From positions 682,001 through 746,000 of the forward strand of contig NC_068565.1 in assembly GCF_025698545.1 (NCBI RefSeq): DNA of 64,000 nt, read 5' to 3'. The DNA is from Gossypium raimondii (taxonomy: Eukaryota; Streptophyta; Magnoliopsida; Malvales; Malvaceae). Positions 33,079-44,200 of this stretch are shown one piece after another. The stretch's first letter is position 1. Every line of letters begins with the position of its first letter. A program made the translations under genes and the position numbers. The notes beneath the pieces are model-generated. The model was not told where the DNA came from. It worked only from the letters and a program-made list of their open reading frames with translations, and searched no databases.

Positions 33079-36000
33079 ATGACAGCTCTGTGTTTCACTT
33101 CACACGCTTCTCTATCTTCATGCAACCTCCACACCCACCCCTACAAAAAGAAACACGGCTTCAACTTCAACAATTTTGGGTCGAATTTATCCACCATTAT
33201 CAACAAAACCCAAAGCTCCAATCCTCGAATTTCCATTCATTTCTCCGTTAATCGTCGTCAGTTTCCTCTCAAATCTTCCGTAAAAGACGAGCAAGCAACC
33301 GAAACGGAACCCACCGCCCATTCCCCCGTCGCGGTGGAATCTAAAGAACCGAGCGATGAAACACACGGTCCGAACAGTGAAGAAACGGAGGGGAAAGAAG
33401 ATCAACAAGAAATGGATTGGAAAACGGATGAGGAGTTCAAGAGATTTATGGGGAATCCTTCCATTGAAGCTGCGATAAAGCTGGAGAAGAAAAGGGCGGA
33501 TAGTAAGCTTAAGGAATTGGATAGGGAAAGTAACGGGAATCCCATTGTGGGGCTTTTCAATAAGGTGGTGCGTGATAATTTGGCTAGAGAAAAAGAAAGG
33601 TTGGAGCAAGCTGAAGAGACTTTTAAAGCTCTTGATCTTAATAAGGTGAGAATAAAAAAGAAAGTTTAGATTCTTTCAAATGTTGGATTTTGATTATAAA
33701 TTCTGGGTTGATTTTATTTTGTTTATTTACTTGATTTTTTGTGGTATTTTATCCAGATTTTTCATTCGAATATGGTTTGATTACATGATATGATCGTCTA
33801 AATATATGAAAATTTTAGATGACACTCCCTGAAGTCGGGGTAATAAAGTTTCTGGATACGTATTGATAGCTCACCAAAGGTTTCTACTCGGACTATGTTA
33901 CCCCAGTTTTTCATTTTATTTTCCGAGTCTAATAGCTATATCTGGTCAGCCGATATTCGGGCATTCACAAAAATAAGCATATTTGTATCCGACACTCACT
34001 CGATTCATGGTAATACGGTATTTGGGCACATACTAATATTTCCTTGTGTTTGATGTTTCGATACAACAGTTAAAGAGCTGTTTTGGATTCGATACATTTT
34101 TTGCAACGGATGTTCGAAGGTTCGGAGATGGTGGGATTTTCATTGGGAATTTGAGAAGACCGATCGAAGAAGTCATTCCTATACTTGAGAAAAAGCTGAC
34201 CAAAGCCGCAGGCAGGGAAGTTGTCTTGTGGTTCATGGAGGAAAAAACGAACGACATTACGAAACAGGTAACTCGAGACAGGGCCAATGTTTTGCATTTA
34301 TGCTTTTGGAATAAGAAGATGAAGCCTAATTTTTTTTGTTGTTGTTGTTGTACTTCCAGGCATGTGTGGTGCAACCTAAAGCCGAAATTGATCTCCAATT
34401 CGAGTCTACCAAGCTGAGCACTCCTTGGGGATATGTTAGTGCAACAGCCTTATGTGTTACAACTTTCGGGACCATTGCTTTAATGAGCGGATTCTTCTTG
34501 AAACCCGGTGCTACATTTGATGACTATCTCGCCGATGTCTTGCCTCTCTTCGGTGGCTTCATCTCCATTTTGGCAGTTTCCGAGGTATAACATTACTTTC
34601 CGTATGGAGCCTCCTAAGTAATATGTATATCTTATCCAGTGGTGGAGCCAAGGGGGCAGGCAGGGCCCCGGCCCCCCCAAAATGAATTTTTTTTATTTAG
34701 ACCCTTTATAATTTATAAAATTTTAAATTAATAATGGTAAAATTGCACTTTAGCCCCCAAAATAATATCTGTTCTCGTGATTGTTTCAAAGTTTGTGCAT
34801 TACTCCTCTTAATCCGAACGGAGGGATTGCAGGGAGGCTTTGTAACCTGAAGTTTTGCATATTTTTCATTGTTGGTAGAATAAGATAGTATCTGTACTCG
34901 TGATTGTTCAAAGGCTCTGCATTACTCCTCCTAATCCGAACAGAGGGATTGCAGGAAGGCATTGTAACCCGAAGTTGCATTTTTTTCCGTTGTTGGTAGA
35001 ATAAAATGGTATGTGTTCTCGTGATTGTTCAAAGGCTGTGCATTAATCCTCCTATTCCGAGCATAGAGGTTGTGGTGGAGACATTTTAACCCAAAGTTGC
35101 ATTTTTGTTGTACATTTAACAGTTTCCTCCGCTCTTGCTACGTATTTACACACAAAGTTATTCAAGAGCGTATCTCTCATCTTTGGCAGATAGCCACGAG
35201 GGTGACAGCGGCTCGTTATGGTGTTAAACTCAGCCCCTCATTTCTTGTTCCATCCAATTGGACTGGTTGTTTAGGTGTGATGAACAATTACGAGTCATTG
35301 CTTCCAAATAAGAAGGCTCTTTTCGATATCCCGGTGGCACGTACGGCTAGCGCTTACTTGACATCACTGGTGCTTGCAATCGCTGCTTTCATATCTGATG
35401 GCAGCTTTAATGGTGGCGATAACGCATTGTAAGATCTGTTATAGTATTATGCTATATACTCGGATTATGGTGCTAGTTTCAAACACAAGTATATAAAATC
35501 CCCGTTTGTTATCTGATGTGAATCAGGTTCATAAGGCCTCAGTTCTTCTACAACAATCCGCTGCTTTCTTTCGTCCAATTTGTTATCGGACCGTATGCGG
35601 ATGAACTCGGAAACGTATTACCAAATGCCGTGGAAGGGGTCGGAGTTCCTGTTGATCCCCTCGCTTTTGCTGGACTTTTGGGTAAGTTTCTTTGCCTTAT
35701 TGATCATTGTTGTAATTTTTCCATGCTTGCTCTCGTGAAGGCAAACTTTGGAAAAGAAAATCCTTAGGGTTATAAATGAATCAAGCGTGAACAGACATAA
35801 ACGAGCTTGTTTATGCAGTCCCTTAAGAAATATTTAAATCATAAATTAATATATGGTTAAATTACCCCCCAAAAATGAAATTTTTTTTGTTAAATCCCTT
35901 AAAAGATAATGTAATCATAAATTAGTACACGATAAAATTATATTTTGATCTCTTAAAATTTATAATTCAATTCCGGCCCTCCTAAAAGAATTTCTAGACT

Positions 36001-36533
36001 TGCCCCTGAACAAGCTTTATTCATGTTTGGTTTGTTTAATAAACAAACATTAAAATCTTGTTTATATTCGTTTATTTAGCTTGATAAGCGAACATAAATG
36101 AACAAAAATCAAACTGTTCATGGTCTTTCCCAGAGGCAACATTCCCAAACATTATTCACCATTGTTGTTTTCCGCAGGAATGGTGGTGACTTCTTTGAAC
36201 TTGTTGCCTTGCGGAAGACTCGAAGGTGGCCGAATAGCTCAAGCGATGTTCGGACGTAGTACGGCTATGTTGTTGTCCTTTGCCACGTCCCTTCTCCTTG
36301 GCATCGGTGGTCTAAGCGGAAGCGTACTTTGCCTGGCGTGGGGATTATTCGCAACCTTCTTCCGTGGTGGGGAAGAAATGCCAGCGAAAGACGAGATAAC
36401 GCCGTTGGGAGATAACAGGTTTGCTTGGGGTATAGTTTTAGGTCTCATTTGCTTCCTCACTCTTTTCCCCAATGGTGGTGGTACTTTCTCTAACCCTTTC
36501 TTAAGTGATCCCTTTTTTAGGGGCGATCTGTAA
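33079..36533 (+). CDS. EGY3: EGY3-like chloroplast membrane protein, M50 pseudoprotease
   Basis: Six exons: 33079-33645, 34070-34267, 34360-34584, 35190-35428, 35527-35681, 36178-36533, with continuous frame and GT-AG junctions; 579 residues. The first about 70 residues are Ser/Thr/basic-rich with few acids, as in a chloroplast transit peptide. An acidic, Glu-rich linker follows, then MDWKTDEEFKRFMGNPSIE, a conserved soluble domain, and a multi-helix membrane domain from about residue 270. Catalytic EGY1/EGY2 proteases have a zinc-binding HEXXH and an NPDG-type motif; here the matching places read SEIATR (across the exon 3/4 join) and LPCGRLEGGR. Hence the protein should not cleave, as known for EGY3. 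Arabidopsis EGY3 is linked to heat and salt responses in the chloroplast. Intron 3 carries a MITE remnant and a 121-bp tandem repeat. Confidence 0.93.
34641..34766. repeat. MITE remnant in EGY3 intron 3
   Basis: GGGGCAGGCAGGGCCCCGGCC followed by an AT-rich arm with GGTAAAATTGCACTTTAGCC matches the 10752-10971 and 30430 sequences. One arm only. Confidence 0.5.
34767..35125 (+). repeat. 121-bp tandem repeat, about three copies, in EGY3 intron 3
   Basis: Units start at about 34767, 34888 and 35009 with GTATCTGTTCTCGTGATTG or variants and contain CTAATCCGAACAGAGGGATT. The third copy is the most diverged and ends short of the exon 4 acceptor. Confidence 0.9.
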
Positions 36534-38049
36534 AAACAAACAGTGTATATATACACTAGCTTATAGTTACTCACGTGTAAAATTTTTAGTTAATTTTGAA
36601 GACAAGTAAAGGTAATGGAAAATTCAAGAAAATAAATAGAAACAAAAAATGTGATTCAATCTGCAATTTTATATATAAATTTTAATTTAGTGTAATTATA
36701 CATATAAATTTTAAAAGATAAATTTTAAAATTACACATGAAATTTTAATGTGATTTAAATGAATATATGAAATTTTGATTATGGTTTAATTATATACATT
36801 TAAAGAAATAAATATGTTAATTTATTTTTATATTCAGTTAATATAATTATAGGTGTATATACATGAAAGACCTCTTTGAAAATTTTTCATTTAAATCTTT
36901 TATTTTTTAAAATTTTAAATTAATAAAAATAAAATTACATTTTGATCCTCTTAAAAGTTTAAAGTTTATAAAGACATAAACTATTTAAATTGGGAAATTA
37001 AACTTTTACTATCATAAAAAATTAAAATTTAATTTTAACCCTAAAAAATTTTGAGCATTAAAATGATGCTATGCCTAAATGAATATATCAATTCTTGCAG
37101 GAAAAATGAAAGGGACGAATTTCCATTTAGTCTCTGAATTTGATAACATTTTGTAATTTAGTCTCTATAATTTTATTGTCCATATTAATTTTGAAACTTA
37201 GCAATATTTTCTAGTTTTGATTCATGTAATGGCATGTTACGATCTCATAGCGTCACATAATCAATTGACAAATATTGAGAGAAGTTAACAAGTTCAGAAA
37301 TTAATATGGACAAAAAATTAGAGACTAAATTAAAAGAAAATTATCGAATTTAAGAACTAAATGTTAACTTATCCCAAAACAAAATCATTAATTGTGAGAG
37401 AGAAACGAAATCAAAGCAATTTTAGCCAATGAATTGATCATTGGTTTAGATGCCAATAATCGATTGCAAAATTAGTACTTATATTTTATAATATTTATTT
37501 ATAAATAGAATGTTAATCAATAATGAATACATTGTAATCAAAATGATGGGATAAATCAATAGCTAATTAATTACTTTCCATTAAATACCAAATTTTCCTC
37601 AATAATCGTCGGTTGAGTCTTAACTCGATTGATATGGACATTATTACGAATGTAAGAGTACGTGAGTTCAACTATAAATTCAAACTTACAAAATTATGTG
37701 TATATAAAATTGAAATTATAAAAATTATATAACTTGTGGATTCAATTCGCACGAATAATCAATGCAGATTTGGAGGCAAATTTATCTACTCCAAGCAAGC
37801 AATTTTTTGGACATTATTCGTATTAATACAACATATTAAGTATTAATTAACATTCTATTTATAATTTAAGTAGTAATTTTGCATTTAAATCAAAAAGATT
37901 TACTTGATTTCATTTCACATTTACTTATTTTCTTGCAAAAATTTAGAAAATTTCCATATTTTATCTATAAATATTGTTCTTGTTTTTGGGTTATTTTCTC
38001 TTTCAAAATTTCACCCTAAAAAATTAATTGAAAATACAGTACTGAAGCG
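36534..38049. other. Intergenic between EGY3 and the HMA gene
   Basis: AT-rich with MITE-like remnants (36880-37080) and a truncated family 1 SINE-like copy (37612-37680). No gene seen. The last 150 bp should hold the promoter of the HMA gene, but no convincing element stands out. Confidence 0.4.
37612..37680 (+). repeat. SINE-like element, family 1, truncated
   Basis: GAGTCTTAACTCGATTGATAT and the following 45 bp match 21630-21690, with a weaker box B (GTGAGTTCAACTA). Confidence 0.4.
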
Positions 38050-39127
38050 ATGGTACAATCCCAGGCTGCAGTTCAGTTTCTGTTTCTTTGTTTTTTTTAA
38101 ATTAGTCTCATTCAGTATTTTAGTTTTCATATATTTGTTTTTGTTTATCTAATTTTATTTTATTTTATTTTATGCGTAGATTTCCATTTTAAAAGTGAAT
38201 ATTAACTGTTGCGACAAGTGTCGATCGAAAGCGAAGGAAAAACTGCAAAAAATCGACGGTAATATTATCATTTATGTATCTATTTTTTAACTTTTTTAAT
38301 ACAATGTTAGAACTACATTTGCAAAAATACCAATGCCAATTGAGCTAAAACTCAATCGTCATCTATTTTCTGAATTTATATTCGTTAGGTATTATTTTAC
38401 AATAATTTGGTGGATAATTTAATTAATGGCATTTGTTTTTAATTTTTTGGGGTTCTATTTATATGAATTTCAGATATTTTCTTTACTGTTAGGTGTGGAG
38501 TTTATCGAATATGATTCGGAGAGAGTGTTAAAAATTTCCGGGAAAATAAACCCAATGAATATTGTGAAGAAGGTTGAAAAATGGGGGAAAAATGCGGAGG
38601 TTTTGTCTTTGCAACAATCCCTTAATAGCACTGATAGTGTCCATCATGAATCAAAATCCGAAATCCACAATGATGGTTGTTGTCATTGTGATTTGATTTC
38701 CGATTCTGATTTTGAAAATCAAGATGGTGAAGTTTGTGTATTGAACGAAACTAACCCCGGTATCACTTTGAACAAGCAAAACACAAAGAGTAAACTCAAG
38801 AAAAGGTGCCTTTGGTTGTTCGGGTTGTTTCGTAAAAAGAAGTCAGACGAGGTAACTATGTCGAGGGAACCTTCGATGGGGAATGGACCATTGAAATGGC
38901 AATTTCCGAGAATACCAATGCTGGAATATGGTGGTCCTAGGCCATACTATCAACCGTTTCAGTCTTGTTATCCGCCGATGATGGGAAGGCCATTGGGACC
39001 TTCATATTATCCTTTTGCGGTTATGCGATCACCGCCACTGTACGGTGTTTTCAACTCTCGGCCACCGCCGAAAGTTAACCCTATGATTCATTATACTAGT
39101 TATGCAGACAATTATAGTCCATGGTAA
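38050..39127 (+). CDS. Heavy-metal-associated (HMA) domain protein
   Basis: Three exons are proposed: 38050-38070, 38180-38258 and 38493-39127 (about 244 residues). Exons 2 and 3 join in phase to give a ferredoxin-fold HMA domain: a beta strand (LKVNIN), the metal-binding loop with CDKC (C-x2-C), a helix (RSKAKEKLQKIDG), then VEFIEYDSERVLKISGKINP and a second helix. Such domains bind Cu or Zn in chaperones and HIPP proteins. The remainder is an acidic, Cys-containing linker, a basic LKKRCLWLFGLFRKKK stretch, and a Pro/Tyr-rich tail (RPYYQPFQSCYPPMMGRPLG). The end is NYSPW, so there is no CaaX isoprenylation box. The first exon (MVQSQAA) is short and is the least certain part. Partner and metal are unknown. 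Confidence 0.72.
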
Positions 39128-39954
39128 AAACTGTTTTATTTTAATGGTTGAACATGTTTTTGCCTTTTCTTTGTGTCTTTGCTTTAGAGATATTAGAAGG
39201 TAATTCTTTTTTTCTTTTCTCTTTTTTGCCTCCGTTTGAGATCTTTTAACAATAAATTTAATTTAAACTCTATTGGTATTTATATTTTTTTATTGAGTTT
39301 TTAACCAATTCAACTTTCTCATAAGATTAGTACTTAATAAATTTCCATGTATATGCTTCTCATCAAACCTGATCATTTACGTATTTTTTTATATAATACT
39401 TAAATAATAACTCCTCCTCAACTCGTAAATAGGAAGATAAAACACGCTTAAACTTATGTTTCTTGTCGATACCAATCAATTAAAGACCTAATCAATCCTT
39501 AATGTCATCCCTAAAATTGTCGGCCATCAAGACTAAGCACACCATTTAGTTCTCTAATTGGCGTCCAGCCAGGTTTAGCTGAGGTTAGTGTGAAACGATA
39601 GGAGAGGAATATCAAACAATCAAACCTACATAGAAGTCCGAACATAGGATTACAATTTTTTAAATTTTTATTAATATTGTGAATTCATTAACTATTTGAT
39701 CAAAACTAAATGAATCGACACAACATAAATATGTGATGCAATTTATCAAAAGCTCAAAAACCATAGACATGATTTGTTTTGTATGGGAAAAAAGAAATTG
39801 ATAACTTAATTCAATGTGATAAATAGATTTACCACAATAATTTTATTTTATCTTCAATACTAACAAAGAGAAAGAAGAATGAAAAAGAAAATAATGTATT
39901 TACATTAAATACAGGTATGTACATGTTTTATACAAAATATACATTTGTTTTTCT
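39128..39954. other. Intergenic, convergent 3' ends of HMA gene and TOR
   Basis: Holds the 3' regions of the two convergent genes. No further gene or clear repeat is visible. Confidence 0.5.
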
Positions 39955-41272
39955 TCACCAAAAGGGACACCACCTGGAATAGAATAAATAAAACAGTTAG
40001 TGATTCCTCCTTTTGATAAATGTATGCAAATGCTATGTTGTTCCCATTATTCTTTTCCGAAATAATACGCATTTTTGAACATGGGTATTGGATAAATTTG
40101 TCAAAACATCCTTTATATACATGGAATTAATTGAAGGACACACCCGAATTTGAGTAACATGGTGCCCATGGATACATATCTATTAGACATCTCACAATTC
40201 CGAAACACAATCCAAACTTGATTTAACCATAGTTAGTCAACTAGGATGGAGCAATTTTCAAACCCAAAAAACTGACTCAATTGGTTTAAGCGGTTTTGGT
40301 TTGGGTGAATAGGCCAGTTTTTCAGTTATGGGTTTGGTTTTGCCGATTATTAGACCAAAAAAATCGATATTGAACCTGAATTGACATGAACTGAAACAAC
40401 CTGCACTCAAAATGACCCAAACAAAGTAACTCAAAATGATCCAACTTGGAGTGACCCAAACTTAGAGTGACTAGATCTTGAAAAGACCTGAGCCAACAAT
40501 GATCCGACTCAAAAACCAAGCCTCAAACCCAATTGACCTAAGCTCAAAATGACCCAAACCCGAGTGCTCCAAAACAAAATGACCCAAAAAATTTAAAACC
40601 CGAATTAACTTATCTAGATTGACTTGAACTACCTAAAACCAACTTGACTCACCCAATTGACAGGTCTAATATGCGTACAAGTACATGCATATGGATATAT
40701 ATGTACATAAAAAGAGAGAGAAGGAAGAGGATCATACCCAACATAGTTCTGGCATAAATTTTCATGGGAAGTAGCTTGGATTATTAGCTTTTGAACTTGC
40801 AGTTTAACAGATAAACCATGTTCCACTTCTCGATTATCTCCCGAAATTAAGGTGCTGTGGTCTATTGACTGTTGGATATTAGAAGAGGCTGTCGGTATTG
40901 AGGAGCAAGACAAAAAGTCGCGTCCAGTAAGTTTGTTACTCATACGAGCCATAACCACCACAGCTCGCTCGTTCAAAACCTCATTAGCATCACCAAGTTG
41001 ATTAACAGCCTACAATGGCACCAAATTGATTTTAACCCACCATATTACATTTACATTCATAAAAAGATATATTGTAGAGTTTTTGAAATGTAGAAAACCT
41101 GAAGAAGTTCCCGTTCCCGAGCCCCTCGCTGAGGTTGAGCAAGCTCTTTACTTGGAGCAGTTTCTTCCGTGTTTGTGACAGCAGTGCCATGTGTACTCGC
41201 AAAAATTGACATTTGCGGAACTTCGTTGAAATTGAAAAGACGCCAATTAATGAGAGGATCATGAACGAATGC
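39955..41272 (-). other. TOR: TOR exons 55-57: C-terminal linker and FATC
   Basis: Exons: 41272-41099, 41009-40738, 39973-39955. Exon 55 encodes a variable regulatory stretch ([20 protein letters not shown]). Exon 56 encodes most of the FATC domain ([17 protein letters not shown]). The final 19-bp exon supplies the WCPFW end and the stop, after a 764-bp intron. Confidence 0.92.
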
Positions 41273-44200
41273 CTGAGGAACAGTTGATTTATAAAGGCAG
41301 ATCCATCATTTTTTATGCATAAACCGGAAAACAGATGTTTTCATTTATAGTAATGGATTGGCAACAATAACAACCAGAGTGCAGTAAAACAAATGTGATT
41401 TCATTAAGGGCACAAATTGCATATATAAATACATCACTGTTTCAATAACCACACCCGACTCCGTTTCCTTTTTCTATTATAAACATGAAGTTCTCGATAG
41501 TATAATTAGTTATTAAAGCTTCAATGGAACAACACGAACAAAAAATATTTGAAGTTCAGAGGTTCATACCTCCATCATAGCCATAACACTATCCTTATTT
41601 GACCGGAGAACTTGCATCACATTTTCACATGTCAAGCGGAAATTGCCCTCGATACCACCGACTTCCATGGCTTTCACAAGCATTCTAGTCAAACGGAAAG
41701 GAACCTGAATCGAGAATTCAACACAATGGACATTAACAAACTGCAATCCCTCTTCCCTAACCCAAAAGAATGACAAAAAGAACCTTAGTGATTGTTTCGA
41801 CGGACATACCTTTTCAGGGAACTTTTCCCGGTTCATAGAGGCTTCAAAACAGTCTCCAAAATCTATGTGCAAGATCTTTCCACTGCAAAACAGTAGCATG
41901 ACTATGAAATACATAATAACATCGGTAACTATTAATTAACACACTTTTTTTTCATACCTAGAGCGCCGTAGCATGAGATTACTTGGGTGACGATCACCTA
42001 AGCCGAGGAGGTAACCAACCTGAAACAGAAGCCACGCATCATTCAATCGTACCAAATCTCTTAACCAGGACACAATAACTACATGTATAACGTAAATTTA
42101 CGGATTTACAATGAAATTCAAAATCTAACATAACATCAATTGACTTTCTCCATACAATCTCAAGGAAAAAAAACTCCAAATAGATTTGTGGCCTTGAAAT
42201 GCAATTGTACTATTCAACGTAATATTTTGATTGTATGTCATATTAAAAGCGCAAATAAGCACACATGGAAGTTTAGCAGCATACTCTTTTCTCGTACACC
42301 ACCGAGATATCTTCATTTTGCCAAAATGGGAAGTTTTACAGAGTAATTGAAATATTTATTAAAAAAGTGAAGAAACTAAATCAAGCAGACATGGTTCCAA
42401 ACCAGGGGTGATCCAAACCTTTTACCAATAATCACTACTGTAGCCAAAGATAATACGATTGCATACTGGGATACAGTAAAAATTTATCTAATCAAAAAAG
42501 ATACAAAGAAAGAGAGGACTCCGACAACAAAAGTAATAACGAAAGTTAATTTACAGCTAGAGACTTGTATTAATTACGGATACACCAAATTATGAGGTAA
42601 TCACATACCATGCTCATTACTGCTAAACTTCGAGTATAATTTGTCCTCCTCTCTAGCCACACCTCAGAAGTACGACTTTTTAACCAAAGAACCTATCAAA
42701 AGCCAAATTTATGGAAGTTGAAAGAAGTCGATAAATATGAGGAGGAAAAAAAAAGAAAAAGAGAGAATATTAAGAGCACATACTTTCGCCAGATCGTTTC
42801 CTTCAGTATTTTGTAGAGCATACTCAAATACTTCTACTTTAGAAATGAGTGGTAAATGGTCGTAATCCGGTGCAAAACTTAGCATAAATTTGTGCTCCTG
42901 ATTTAGGGTGATCTGAGACCATGAAGCACAGGAAAAGTTATATGCAAATTTTATGATATAAAGCGGCAACAGGTATGACCAAACAGACAATATGTGGAAT
43001 ATGAGAACCAAAACAAAGTATTTGGAGAATTTCAACCAACCCTTCTAGCATCTCTGTACTCCCTAATGAGCTGGTGTAAGGTGTCACAATTAGGGACCCA
43101 TCCAATCAACCCACTGTTTGGAGATAGAGGTATGACTTCATATCGCTGAATAGACAGATCCTTCTCTGCAGTTTTTCTGGAGTTTTCCAGGAGAGTGTTT
43201 ACTAAGCCAAATAGCTGATAAAATTTGATCATCAAGGACATTAGATCTCAATAAATGATGTAAAATAGTAAAATTATAGTTATATATAAGAAATGTAAAC
43301 CTCCAAACACCAAGCAAAAGAACCGTAGAATCATCAAACTAGCATGAAAGTAATACAAAAGGGGAATGGAAAAGTAAGCAGAAACTACCTGCATGACACG
43401 CTCATCTTGGCGAAGATCTTCGTGCCCTTTTAGTAAAAAGGCATAATCTTCACCATCACTCCCATGAATAGTCAATTTCCGAGGGCGCTGTTTTGAGGTT
43501 ATGACGTCAAGTTGATGTGCAAAAGATGCAATGGTTACCACCGGCGATTCTGAAAATTAAAAAAGGGACTCACTTAAGTTGGGGCAGCCAGTTTTTCTTC
43601 TTTTATTTAAAAAGAAGAAGAAGAAAGAAATGGATACACTAGATAATTGGGGGATAAGGATTCTAGGTTTGAACACTAGTTCTAATGCCACACAAACTTC
43701 TTTCCACTAGGCCAAAATGTTGGCAAGGCGGTCAGGTTTATACCAAGACATCCATTCAAAGCAACCACTAAGCTTACCTGCACGGTATGTCCCAGGTACA
43801 GCAAGCTCCAAATCACGGCATTCTACCAACTCGGGAGAAACAGACTGCAGAATTGACAGTGAAAAGTTAACATTGTCAAATTAATAATTGAGAAGAAATA
43901 TGATGATCGATATTTGCCTGCAGGTCCAGGGTAGTAAGACTTTGAAGTTGCTTGTCTATTCTCCTGAAAACATGATAATAGAGATCCCATGCCTGATGAA
44001 TTCAAAAAATAATTAAAGAGAGATCAACCTTCTGGGAACCGCAGAAAAAAAAGAACAGATGAACCAGTAGCATATTCTAATCAGCATTTCTATTTGGTAA
44101 AAGAGTATATATAAGTACAACCCTAAGACATCCTCAAGCAAGAAGTTCCACAGAAGTTGGGAATAAAGCTGCTTCAGACTACAATCAAATATTGCTCACT

